This document shows, one piece after another, positions 16,343 through 24,906 of a stretch of 29,009 bases of DNA (position 1 is the first letter of the stretch; each line of letters begins with the position of its first letter). The stretch covers positions 1 through 29,009 of the forward strand of contig JAZOLP010000200.1 of NCBI GenBank assembly GCA_045653225.1. The letters run 5' to 3'. The notes under the pieces were generated by a model that worked only from the letters and a program-made list of their open reading frames with translations, was not told the DNA's origin and ran no database searches. The translations under genes and the position numbers were made by a program. This DNA comes from UBA1737 sp045653225 (lineage in GTDB: Bacteria > Bacillota_I > Bacilli_A > ML615J-28 > CAG-313).

Positions 16343-17167
16343 ATGAATATAGCTTATGATAAAATAAAGGATAGATTATTAGAATATAAAAAGAAAAACA
16401 TTATTGTACCAACGCCTAAAATGATTAAAACAAAAGAACAAATTGAAGGTATAAAAGCTGCTGGTGTTATTAATACTGCTATTTTAGATATGGTTGCAGA
16501 AAATATTAAAGCGGGAATGACAACAGAAGATATAAATACTTTAGTTCATAATTTTACAATTGAACACGGTGCAATTCCTGCTCCACTTAATTATGAGGGA
16601 TTTCCTAAAAGTGTTTGTGTTTCGGTAAATGATGCAGTATGTCATGGTATTCCATCTAAAAAAGAAAAATTAAAAGAGGGTGACATTGTAAATGTTGATG
16701 TTACTACAATCTATAATGGATATTACGCAGATGCATCAAGAATGTATATAATAGGAAATGCTAAAGAAAATGCTATAAAGTTAGTAAGAGTTGCAAAAGA
16801 GTGTTTAGACTTGGCGGTTGAAGCTATTGTTCCATGGAAAACAAGACTTGGTGATTTAGGTGAAATAATATTTAATCATGCTAAAAAGAATGGATATAGT
16901 ATTGTCAAAGAAATTGGTGGTCATGGTGTTGGCCTTGAAATGCATGAAGATCCATATGTTTCTCATGTAGGTAAAAAAGGAACTGGAATGTTAATTGTTC
17001 CTGGTATGGTATTTACAATTGAACCAATGGTTAATGAAGGCTCAAGACTTATTTATCAAGATAGTGGAAATGGTTGGACTATCTATACTTATGATGGAAA
17101 ATTATCAGCTCAATGGGAGCATACAATATTAGTAACAGAAGAAGGTATTGAAATTATTACTAAGTAA
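16343..17167 (+). CDS. map: Type I methionine aminopeptidase
   Basis: MetAP removes the initiator Met from nascent cytoplasmic proteins. The five metal ligands of the pita-bread fold are present with family spacing: D119, D130, H194, E227 (FTIEPM) and E259 (WEHT). The segments GHGVGLEMHEDPYV and GDIVNVDVT are characteristic. At 274 residues it is some 25 longer than the common 248-residue form, because of an N-terminal Lys-rich extension (1-25). The start is supported by AGAGGTGAT at 16328-16336. The ABC gene begins 20 bases after the stop, so the three genes 16343-20974 probably share one transcript. Confidence 0.96.
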   Translation: MNIAYDKIKDRLLEYKKKNIIVPTPKMIKTKEQIEGIKAAGVINTAILDMVAENIKAGMTTEDINTLVHNFTIEHGAIPAPLNYEGFPKSVCVSVNDAVCHGIPSKKEKLKEGDIVNVDVTTIYNGYYADASRMYIIGNAKENAIKLVRVAKECLDLAVEAIVPWKTRLGDLGEIIFNHAKKNGYSIVKEIGGHGVGLEMHEDPYVSHVGKKGTGMLIVPGMVFTIEPMVNEGSRLIYQDSGNGWTIYTYDGKLSAQWEHTILVTEEGIEIITK

Positions 17168-17187
17168 TAATATGAGGTAAAGAACTT

Positions 17188-18942
17188 ATGAAAGAAATAT
17201 TACAGACATTTAAAAGACTAAAATGGTTCTTTAAAGCAAATTTAAAACAATATTTATTATGTGGACTTGCATTATTGTTCGTATCAGTTATGCCAGTAAT
17301 ACCTACTAAAGTATTGGGTATTGCGATAGATGATATTGTAATGGGGAATGTTGATAGTTATAGAATAATTATGTATATTGTTGGAATATTAATTATTCCA
17401 ATAATGGTATATTTAGTTAATATTTATTACCATTATACAATGAATAAATTAGGTCAGGATTTATCATTTAAATTAAGAGAACAATATCTTGAACATCTAT
17501 TCTTTCTTGATTCTTCAGTATATGAAAAATATACAAAAGGCGATTTAATTGCAAGAATTTCAAATGATTTAAATACAGTAAGTGGACTTGCGACATCATT
17601 TTTACAAAATGTAATTTATTATTTTGTTAATATTGTTGCAGCTGTAACTGTAATGTTGACAATTAATCCACTTCTTACAATTATTTCAATTGCATTTATG
17701 CCTTTTGCAATCTTTATTTTAAATAATATAAGAAAGAAAAAACGAGAATATTATAAAAAACATCATCAAATTTATGGTGATATGACAGAAAGTGTTTTAG
17801 AATCAATTGAAAGTGTAAAAACAGTTCGTGCTTATGGAATAGAAGAAGAAGATTATAAGAAAACTAAAAAAGCAATAGATAATGATACTGCCTCATGGTG
17901 GCATATTCAAATGTTTGAATCTTTATTTGTTCCTATGTTTGAATTAATTTATGCCATCGCATATTTTATAGCAATAGGAATAGGTGCATTTATGGTTATT
18001 AAAACTTTAATTTCACCTGGGGATTTAGTGAGTTTCTTATTATACATTGGCATGCTTTATGGTCCATTAATTGGACTTAGTAATGTTTTAAATACTATTA
18101 GTAGTATTAATATCGCATCTGTTAGATTCTTTGAAATTATGGATTTAAAGACTGAAGTTGAAGATGTTAATACACCTGTAAATATTATGAAATTTAATGA
18201 TATTTCATTTGAAAATGTATCATTTAAATACCCATTTGATGACTTTTATGTTTTATCAAATATTATTTTAAAAATAAAAAGTGGTGAAACAATAGGAATT
18301 GTAGGTCCTACAGGAAGTGGTAAATCTACTTTAATAAGACAATTATTAAGAGAATTTAATGTCTCTAGTGGAACTATTAAAATAGATAATGTTCCAATAG
18401 AAGAATATAAAATTGATGATATTAGAAATATGGTTGGTTATGTACCTCAAGAACATATTTTGTTTAGAAGAAGTGTAGATGATAATATTTTAATAGGTAA
18501 TCCTGCTGCAACTCATGAACAAATTGATAAAGCAATGATGGTTGCAGATTTCAAAAAAGATTTAAAAGAACTTGTTCATGGGGAACAAACATTAGTAAGT
18601 GAACTAGGAAGTTCGTTATCTGGTGGTCAACGTCAAAGATTATCAATTGCTCGTGCGCTTGTAAAAGATCCTGAAATTTTAATCCTTGATGATTCTTTAA
18701 GTGCTGTTGACGCATTAACTGAAACAAATATTATTAGACAACTAAAAGAAACTAGAGTTGGTAAAACAAATATTATAGTTGCGCATTGTTTTAGCGCAAT
18801 AGCGCTTGCAGACAAAATTATAGTACTTCAAAATGGACGAATAACTGATATTGGTACCCATCATGAATTATTAAAATATGATAATTGGTATAAGATGCAA
18901 TATTTAATTCAAATAAAAGGTGATACTTATGAAGAACTATAA
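17188..18942 (+). CDS. Heterodimeric ABC exporter, half-transporter 1 (BmrC/YheI-like, degenerate ATP site)
   Basis: This 584-residue protein has a six-helix transmembrane domain (about 20-310) and a nucleotide-binding domain. Walker A is GPTGSGKST (373-381), the Q-loop VPQEH, the signature LSGGQ (477-481), and Walker B ILILDD with D502 in place of the catalytic Glu; the H-loop is H533. An Asp at that place is the hallmark of the non-hydrolysing site in heterodimeric exporters such as BmrCD, LmrCD and TM287/288, which export drugs or lipids from the cytoplasm or inner leaflet. It overlaps the next gene by 14 bases, consistent with a fixed partnership. The substrate is unknown. Confidence 0.9.
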   Translation: MKEILQTFKRLKWFFKANLKQYLLCGLALLFVSVMPVIPTKVLGIAIDDIVMGNVDSYRIIMYIVGILIIPIMVYLVNIYYHYTMNKLGQDLSFKLREQYLEHLFFLDSSVYEKYTKGDLIARISNDLNTVSGLATSFLQNVIYYFVNIVAAVTVMLTINPLLTIISIAFMPFAIFILNNIRKKKREYYKKHHQIYGDMTESVLESIESVKTVRAYGIEEEDYKKTKKAIDNDTASWWHIQMFESLFVPMFELIYAIAYFIAIGIGAFMVIKTLISPGDLVSFLLYIGMLYGPLIGLSNVLNTISSINIASVRFFEIMDLKTEVEDVNTPVNIMKFNDISFENVSFKYPFDDFYVLSNIILKIKSGETIGIVGPTGSGKSTLIRQLLREFNVSSGTIKIDNVPIEEYKIDDIRNMVGYVPQEHILFRRSVDDNILIGNPAATHEQIDKAMMVADFKKDLKELVHGEQTLVSELGSSLSGGQRQRLSIARALVKDPEILILDDSLSAVDALTETNIIRQLKETRVGKTNIIVAHCFSAIALADKIIVLQNGRITDIGTHHELLKYDNWYKMQYLIQIKGDTYEEL

Positions 18943-20974
18943 AAGATTATTTAAGTTTTTAAAAGGTAAGATGCACTGGTTTTATATAAGCTTTTTAATG
19001 ATTATTATCATTCAAGCTTTAGCTTTTATATCACCATTATTAGTTAAAACTGTATTAGATGATTATATTTTAGGTATTGAATTTGAATGGAATCAAGTGA
19101 CTGAATTAGATGAATATAGTGTTTCATATAATAATAATTTTTATAAACAAACTAGATATTTAGATAATGATGATTTGGTAATTAAAAAAGTAACGATAAT
19201 TATTTATAAAAGTGGCTTTTTCTTTGTTGATGATTATGTTAATGGAAACGATAAAAAAATAGATTTAGTTAATGATAATTATGTATTGTTAACAAAAGAT
19301 GATAATTATGAATATTCTTATAATGCTGTTAAACTTAATAAAGAAGAAATTTTTAGTTTTTATGAACCCATTATTCCTTCTTTAATTTTATATGTAGTTT
19401 TAATATTTGTTAAGACATTACTTACTATTATTTGTGGGTTCATTCAAGCATTTTCAATTAATAAAGTTATAAATTATCTTGCAAATGAAGGTAGAACTAG
19501 GGCGTTTAAAAATATTGAATATCTACCTATTTCTTATTTTGAAGAAGAACCTGCTGGTAAAATGGCTACAAGAATAACAAGAGATGTAGATGGCATGATT
19601 ATTATGTATCGTCAGTTATTATTATTATTTGCTGCGGCTGTATTAAGTTTTATTCTTGCTTATGTTGGAATGTTTGTATTAGATTTTAAACTTGCGATTA
19701 TAACATTTATTGCTTATCCATTTATTTATTTTTGGATAAAATTTTTCCTTAAAAAGTTGAATAATATTGCAGAAAGCGTTAATGAATCAAGAAGTTTATT
19801 AACGGCAAAAATAAACGAAATAATTAATGGTATTCAAATCTTACAAGTATTTAATTTTAGAAAACAGACAGTAAGTGAATTTAATCAAATTAATGAAGAC
19901 TATCGTAAGGAACAATTAAAAGAAATTAAATTAAGTACTACACTTGGTTGGAATTTAATTAATGTATTAAAAGCTTCAATAACTACATTAATAGTTGTTT
20001 ATTTTGGCCTTCAATATATGAATGTTGCTGGAGTTGTAATAACTGCAGGTTTAATTTATGCGTATAGTGATTATTTATCAAGACTTGTTGAACCAATTAA
20101 TATTATATTTACACAAATTAGTGCATTTGAACATTCACATGTTCAAATAGACAGAATTCATAAATTAATTGAAGCTCCTGTTGAAGATAGCACTAAGGGA
20201 GAAATTAATAGATATAATGGTGATATTAAATTTGATAATATTTGGTTTGGATATACTAAAAATGACTATGTATTAAAAGGTGTTTCAATGGATATAAAAG
20301 CTGGTCAAATGATTGGTCTTGTTGGTCATACAGGTAGTGGAAAAAGTTCTATGATGAATTTATTACTTAGATTTTATGATTTAACAGATCCATTATCTGG
20401 AGCTATTTATGTTGATGATATTGATATCTCATCTATTCCTAAACGTACATATCGCAAACATATTGGTATTGTTTTACAAGAACCAATAATGATCAAAGGG
20501 GACATCGCATCAAATATTAGATTTGGTAAAGAAGATGTTACAGATGAAGAAATTATTGAAGTTTTAAAATCAATGGGTGGAGATAAATTAATTAATAAAT
20601 TCCCACTAGGAATTCATCAAGAATTATCAAGAAATGGTATTAATATGAGTGCTGGTGAGAAACAAATTATAAGTCTTGCAAGAGCGATTATTCATAATCC
20701 GTCGATATTAATTATGGATGAAGCAACTTCTCACATTGATACAGAAACGGAAAATATCATAAAGCAATCTTTGGCTATTGCTTGTAAAAATAGAACTGTA
20801 ATAGTTATTGCACATCGTCTGTCAACAATTTATAATGCTGATAATATTTTTGTTTTAGATCATGGAATAAAAGTAGAAGAAGGTAACCATGAATCATTAA
20901 TTAAACAAAATGGTGTATACGCAAACATTTATCGTTCTCAAGTTGCAAATATCAAAGATTTGAAAAATTTGTAA
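18929..20974 (+). CDS. Heterodimeric ABC exporter, half-transporter 2 (BmrD/YheH-like, with extracellular domain)
   Basis: I chose ATG 18929 (AAAGGTG just upstream) over GTG 18920, giving 681 residues. The exporter transmembrane domain has an extracellular insertion of about 95 residues between helices 1 and 2 (about 50-145, rich in Asp, Asn and Tyr), as in BmrD. The nucleotide domain has Walker A GHTGSGKSS (466-474), a non-canonical signature MSAGEKQ (573-579), a Walker B with catalytic E598 and H629. Paired with half 1, its altered signature faces the Asp-containing site, while its own complete Walker B meets the canonical LSGGQ. The pair therefore has one active and one degenerate site, as expected for this class. 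Confidence 0.9.
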   Translation: MKNYKRLFKFLKGKMHWFYISFLMIIIIQALAFISPLLVKTVLDDYILGIEFEWNQVTELDEYSVSYNNNFYKQTRYLDNDDLVIKKVTIIIYKSGFFFVDDYVNGNDKKIDLVNDNYVLLTKDDNYEYSYNAVKLNKEEIFSFYEPIIPSLILYVVLIFVKTLLTIICGFIQAFSINKVINYLANEGRTRAFKNIEYLPISYFEEEPAGKMATRITRDVDGMIIMYRQLLLLFAAAVLSFILAYVGMFVLDFKLAIITFIAYPFIYFWIKFFLKKLNNIAESVNESRSLLTAKINEIINGIQILQVFNFRKQTVSEFNQINEDYRKEQLKEIKLSTTLGWNLINVLKASITTLIVVYFGLQYMNVAGVVITAGLIYAYSDYLSRLVEPINIIFTQISAFEHSHVQIDRIHKLIEAPVEDSTKGEINRYNGDIKFDNIWFGYTKNDYVLKGVSMDIKAGQMIGLVGHTGSGKSSMMNLLLRFYDLTDPLSGAIYVDDIDISSIPKRTYRKHIGIVLQEPIMIKGDIASNIRFGKEDVTDEEIIEVLKSMGGDKLINKFPLGIHQELSRNGINMSAGEKQIISLARAIIHNPSILIMDEATSHIDTETENIIKQSLAIACKNRTVIVIAHRLSTIYNADNIFVLDHGIKVEEGNHESLIKQNGVYANIYRSQVANIKDLKNL

Positions 20975-20983
20975 TTCATGTGC

Positions 20984-21012
20984 TTGAAAAAAATATGTAT
21001 TTGGTGTAAAAT
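20984..21012 (+). promoter_or_regulatory. Promoter of the MscS gene
   Basis: TTGAAA (20984-20989), 17-base spacer and TAAAAT (21007-21012). I see no terminator between 20974 and this promoter, so some read-through from the ABC genes is possible. Confidence 0.75.
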
Positions 21013-21051
21013 ATAAATATATAAAATAACTAATTTAATTCGGAGGTTTAT

Positions 21052-21978
21052 ATGAATTGGTTTTTATCTGCTGCAACTGATCCTGCAATCCCAGAAGCAG
21101 AAGAAGTTGTTAAAGAACCTACATTACTAGATAAAATATTCAGTTTTGATTGGGGACTACCTACTGCACTTCAAAATTTTGTAAATAAATGTATTGAAGT
21201 ATTAGTAGTATTTATTGTATTATTAATTTTATGTAAGATTGTTGATTGCGTTACAAAACGCGTAAAAAAACGTATGATTAAGCGTAATGTCGACAAAACA
21301 ATTGTACAAGTTGTTTATTATTTATCAAATAAGATTGTAAAATTATTATTATTATTAATGGCTATTGCATTCTTAGGAATTGATACTTCTAGTGTAGCTG
21401 GTTTAATTACTGCAGCAGGTCTAGGGATAAGTTTAGCTGTTCAAGGTACATTATCTAACTTTGCGGGTGGTATTTTAATTTTATTCTTAAGACCATTTAA
21501 AGTTGATGATTATATTGAATGCCAAGGTACAAGTGGTACAGTTGAAGATATTAGAATTTTCTATACACATCTTAAAACACCTGATAATAAAGTTGTTTTA
21601 ATTCCAAATGGTGCTTTAATTGGTGGAAATGTTATTAATTATAGTACTAAAGCTACACGTAGAGTTGATTTAGTATTTGCGATTGATTACCAAGAAGATT
21701 TCAAACAAGCTAAGCAATTAATTCTTGATATTTGCTCAAAACATCAATTAATTTTAAAAGATCCTGCTCCTGCTGTAAGAATTTCGGAATGGGGTGCAAG
21801 TGCGATTAAACTTTCTTGTAAAGTATGGGTTAAAAATGAAAATTATTGGGATGTAACATTTGATTTATTAGAAACTGTTTATGATGAAATGAATAAAGCA
21901 GGTATTAAAATTCCATATAATCAACTTGAAATCTCATATCGTGATGCTTTAAAACAAAAAGAATTAGAAAATAAATAA
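21052..21978 (+). CDS. Small-conductance mechanosensitive channel, MscS family
   Basis: MscS heptamers open under membrane tension and release solutes during osmotic downshock. In 308 residues there are three membrane helices (about 45-65, 85-110 and 113-147). The pore helix AAGLGISLAVQGTLSNFAGG keeps the Gly/Ala packing of MscS and is followed by the family-typical LRPFKVDDYIE. The C-terminal part is the cytoplasmic beta-domain (PNGALIGGNVINYS) and alpha/beta vestibule. CGGAGG precedes ATG 21052. It is monocistronic or weakly linked to the downstream kinase through the terminator at 21984. Confidence 0.95.
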   Translation: MNWFLSAATDPAIPEAEEVVKEPTLLDKIFSFDWGLPTALQNFVNKCIEVLVVFIVLLILCKIVDCVTKRVKKRMIKRNVDKTIVQVVYYLSNKIVKLLLLLMAIAFLGIDTSSVAGLITAAGLGISLAVQGTLSNFAGGILILFLRPFKVDDYIECQGTSGTVEDIRIFYTHLKTPDNKVVLIPNGALIGGNVINYSTKATRRVDLVFAIDYQEDFKQAKQLILDICSKHQLILKDPAPAVRISEWGASAIKLSCKVWVKNENYWDVTFDLLETVYDEMNKAGIKIPYNQLEISYRDALKQKELENK

Positions 21979-21983
21979 AAATT

Positions 21984-22011
21984 AAAGCTCAAAGAAATTT
22001 GAGCTTTTTTT
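21984..22011 (+). terminator. Rho-independent terminator after mscS
   Basis: AAAGCTCAAA (21984-21993), GAAA loop and TTTGAGCTTT (21998-22007), then T residues. Only 18 bases separate it from the next start codon, leaving no room for a downstream promoter, so the kinase is probably transcribed by read-through. Confidence 0.92.
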
Positions 22012-22029
22012 AAAATTTGAGGAAAAAAT

Positions 22030-22905
22030 ATGAAGCAAAATAAAATTAGTGTTATCGGTCTTAGTGGTGAATCTATTTTTATGAAAATGGATCATTTCAA
22101 TGAAGAAGGAGAAACAGTTGTAGCTAATACATATCATATTGAATATGGTGGTAAAGGTTATAACCAAGCTGTTGCGGCTAAAAGATATGGCGCAAATGTT
22201 TCTTTTTTAACATTATGTGGTAATGATGAAATAGCAGAAAAAGTAGAAAAAACATTAATAAAAGAAAATATTAATGCTTTTGTTGTTAAAAGAGATAATA
22301 AAAAAAGTGCATCTGCTTGTATTATGATTGATAAATTAGGACGTAATAGAGTTGTTTGTTATCCTGGTGTATCTAGTGAAATGACAGAAGATGATGTTTT
22401 ATTATTCGAAAATGAAATTAAAACTAGTAAATATTTATTACTACAATTAGAAATGAGCGATGAATCATTGTTCAAAGCAATTGAACTCGCTAATAAATAT
22501 GATACTTTAGTTATTCTAAATCCAGCTCCTGCAAAAAAATTACCTAAAGAAATATTAAAAAGTGTTTATTTATTAACTCCTAATGAACATGAAGCTAAAG
22601 TTTTATTTGGAATAGAAAATTTAGAAGAAATAAAAAATTTAGAATATCAAAATATTGTTATTACACTTGGTGAATTAGGTTCAATAGTTAAAGAAAATGA
22701 TAGTATTTATAAGATTGATTGCAGAAAAGTCACACCAGTTAATACTACTGGTGCTGGTGATACGTATAATGGCGTACTTGCATCGGCACTCTTAGAAGGT
22801 AAAAATTTAAAAGAATCTTGCGAAATAGCTAGTCTTGCAGCAAGTATTTCAGTTACTAAAGAGTTTGTAATTGACTCAATCCCTTATAAAGAAAATATTA
22901 AATAA
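22030..22905 (+). CDS. PfkB-family sugar or nucleoside kinase (ribokinase-like)
   Basis: The 291-residue cytoplasmic kinase has the PfkB N-terminal signature GGKGYNQA (40-47), LNPAPA (163-168), TPNEHEA and the C-terminal signature NTTGAGD with catalytic base D244. The best overall match is ribokinase, which phosphorylates D-ribose at O5. However, by remembered alignment the substrate-binding N-A-D of E. coli ribokinase near residues 14-16 reads G-E-S here (13-15), so the sugar may not be ribose. A TGAGG ribosome site precedes ATG 22030. No transporter or regulator adjoins it. The next gene is a sugar-phosphate-binding SIS protein with its own promoter. Confidence 0.85.
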   Translation: MKQNKISVIGLSGESIFMKMDHFNEEGETVVANTYHIEYGGKGYNQAVAAKRYGANVSFLTLCGNDEIAEKVEKTLIKENINAFVVKRDNKKSASACIMIDKLGRNRVVCYPGVSSEMTEDDVLLFENEIKTSKYLLLQLEMSDESLFKAIELANKYDTLVILNPAPAKKLPKEILKSVYLLTPNEHEAKVLFGIENLEEIKNLEYQNIVITLGELGSIVKENDSIYKIDCRKVTPVNTTGAGDTYNGVLASALLEGKNLKESCEIASLAASISVTKEFVIDSIPYKENIK

Positions 22906-22922
22906 AAACTTATACTATAAAC

Positions 22923-22951
22923 TTGAATATAATGACAATTTATGGTATAAT
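22923..22951 (+). promoter_or_regulatory. Promoter of the SIS-domain gene
   Basis: TTGAAT (22923-22928), 17-base spacer and TATAAT (22946-22951) with a TGG extension. I see no terminator between the kinase stop at 22905 and this promoter. Confidence 0.85.
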
Positions 22952-22992
22952 AAATACGTAAAAGTAAAATCAAAAAAGGAGATAATTTTTAT

Positions 22993-24789
22993 ATGATTTA
23001 CAAGACAATATTAACACCAGAAGAAGCATCAAAAGACTTCTTAGAAAATGAAAAACAATTCCACTTAGGTGTTATTCCAACAGAACAATCAAATCCTATT
23101 ACTAAAAATTTAAGTGCAACAATTGCAAGAAGTACTGCTGAAGGTATTAAATTAATTTTAGCTGCAGACAAATATATTCCTGCAAAAGCTAAAGAAGCTT
23201 TCCATACTCCTGAATTCGAAGCATTAGTAGATGCAATCGTTGATGCAATGAATAATCATAAGACTGTTCTATTCTCTTCAGTAGGTGCATCTGGTCGTAT
23301 GGCTATCCAATTAGATGCTGCATGGAGATATTTCTGGACATCTTTAACTCAAGTATTACCTGCTAAAAAAGAAGAATTAATGAAAATTAGTGAAGTAACT
23401 AATTCTCATACAACTGGTGGTGACCGTGCACTTGTTCACTCAGTTGAAAACTTTGAAGACTATTTAACATTTGGTCGTCAACAAGTTGTTGAAGCTAATG
23501 TTGGTCCTGGTGACGTAGTTGTTGCTTTAGCTGAATGTGGTCTTTCTGCTTCAGTTAATGGTGCTGCTTTACAAGGCCAAGAAAATGGTTGTAAAACATT
23601 CTACTTATACTGTAATCCTAAAGAAATTCTATATGCTCACTTAGACAGAGTTAAAGAATCATTTGACCGCCCTGACATCATTAAAATTCCTCTATTCGTA
23701 GGTAACATGGCTGTTGCTGGTTCAACTCGTATGCAAGTTACAACTGTTGAATTATTAGTTGCTGGTGCTGCATTAGAAGCTGCTTCATATAAATGGATGC
23801 AACAACATTTAACAGAAGACGAATTAAAAGTTGTTAATGTTGCTGGTAAAGGTGCATTAGATTTAGATGCTTATGCAGATGCTCATCAAGATTTATTAGA
23901 CCAATTATCATCAGGTGCTGCACTTGAAGGTTTAGCAAAAGCTGTTGAACTTGAATACAACACTTATATGGAAAAAGGTTTAGTAACTTATCTTACTCAT
24001 GATTATTTACTAGATATCATGACAGATACAACTGAACGTCAACCTACATTTACACTTCCTCCATTCAAAAAATTTGCTGATAAGAATGCACAAGTAAGCT
24101 GGGCTTATGTTAAAGACCCTCTATACCCTAACACAGTTGCATGGCAACATTTATTCCGTCGTCCTATCAAAGGTCTAGAATGGGGTAAAGAAGATTATAT
24201 CAGAATGAATGCTGATCAACAAATCATTAACAATCCTCCACATGTAAGTGGTGAAGAAGTATTAGATTACAACATTGGTAATGAAGTTGATGAATCACGT
24301 TATTCACGTAAACCTGCAAGATTATTATGTATGGATATTAATAATTCAGCTAATAAAGATGTTCTTGCTTGGTTCAACAAAGAAAAAGACAACTTCTCTG
24401 AAGGTTATGTAATTCGTTTTGGTGAAATCACTGATGAAGTTAAGAGCGATAAAGAAATTCATATCCCTGTTAAACTTCCTCGTACTTGTACAGATTTAAT
24501 GACTCACTTATTAATCAAATTATCATTCAACTTAATGTCTACAGCTACTATGGCTAAGATGGGTAGAGTTTATGGTAACTGGATGGTACAAGTATTACCA
24601 ACTAATAAGAAGTTAATTGACCGTTCTACAAGAATCATTGCTAACCTTGCTAAGATTCCTTATGAACAAGCTAACTTAGAATTCTTCAAATCTTATTATA
24701 ATCGTAAACCAGAAGATGAATACAAACAATCATATGTTGTTGAAACTCTTGCAAGACTTGGTTTCGATCCAACTAAAGATATCGAATAA
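22993..24789 (+). CDS. Double-length SIS-domain protein related to MurQ and GCKR
   Basis: MurQ cleaves the lactyl ether of MurNAc-6-phosphate; eukaryotic GCKR is a two-SIS relative that binds sugar phosphates and inhibits glucokinase. This 598-residue protein is twice MurQ length. MurQ-like segments are LGVIPTEQSNP (near 25), GASGRMAIQLDAAW (98-111), GGDRALVHSVENFED (142-156), CNP and GSTRM (243-247). The MurQ block that normally follows at once, here LMSTATMAKMGRVYGNWMVQ with PTN, appears only at 514-538, after about 255 extra residues. By remembered alignment the MurQ catalytic Glu83 corresponds to W111, while Glu114 is kept as E155. A sugar-phosphate sensor or isomerase-like role is therefore as likely as etherase. 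C-ending codons suggest high expression. AAGGAG lies 11 bases before the ATG. Confidence 0.75.
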   Translation: MIYKTILTPEEASKDFLENEKQFHLGVIPTEQSNPITKNLSATIARSTAEGIKLILAADKYIPAKAKEAFHTPEFEALVDAIVDAMNNHKTVLFSSVGASGRMAIQLDAAWRYFWTSLTQVLPAKKEELMKISEVTNSHTTGGDRALVHSVENFEDYLTFGRQQVVEANVGPGDVVVALAECGLSASVNGAALQGQENGCKTFYLYCNPKEILYAHLDRVKESFDRPDIIKIPLFVGNMAVAGSTRMQVTTVELLVAGAALEAASYKWMQQHLTEDELKVVNVAGKGALDLDAYADAHQDLLDQLSSGAALEGLAKAVELEYNTYMEKGLVTYLTHDYLLDIMTDTTERQPTFTLPPFKKFADKNAQVSWAYVKDPLYPNTVAWQHLFRRPIKGLEWGKEDYIRMNADQQIINNPPHVSGEEVLDYNIGNEVDESRYSRKPARLLCMDINNSANKDVLAWFNKEKDNFSEGYVIRFGEITDEVKSDKEIHIPVKLPRTCTDLMTHLLIKLSFNLMSTATMAKMGRVYGNWMVQVLPTNKKLIDRSTRIIANLAKIPYEQANLEFFKSYYNRKPEDEYKQSYVVETLARLGFDPTKDIE

Positions 24790-24800
24790 TTTTAAAACTA

Positions 24801-24833
24801 AAACAACTCTTTAATAAAGAGTTGTTTTTTTTT
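24801..24833 (+). terminator. Rho-independent terminator after the SIS gene
   Basis: AAACAACTCTTT (24801-24812) pairs with AAAGAGTTGTTT (24816-24827) around AAT, followed by a T run to 24833. Confidence 0.94.
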
Positions 24834-24869
24834 CATTTAGTCATATTATTAGAAAAATTAACTAAAATT

Positions 24870-24878
24870 TGGTATAAT
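24870..24878 (+). promoter_or_regulatory. Extended -10 promoter of the ABC-F gene
   Basis: TGGTATAAT, a perfect extended -10. The hexamer 17 bases upstream (TAGAAA, 24850-24855) is only partly like a -35. The leader to ATG 24907 is short, about 20 bases, so a drug-sensing leader peptide of the kind found before resistance ABC-F genes does not fit. Confidence 0.75.
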
Positions 24879-24906
24879 AGATAAGAATTAAATATAAGGA
24901 GCAATT

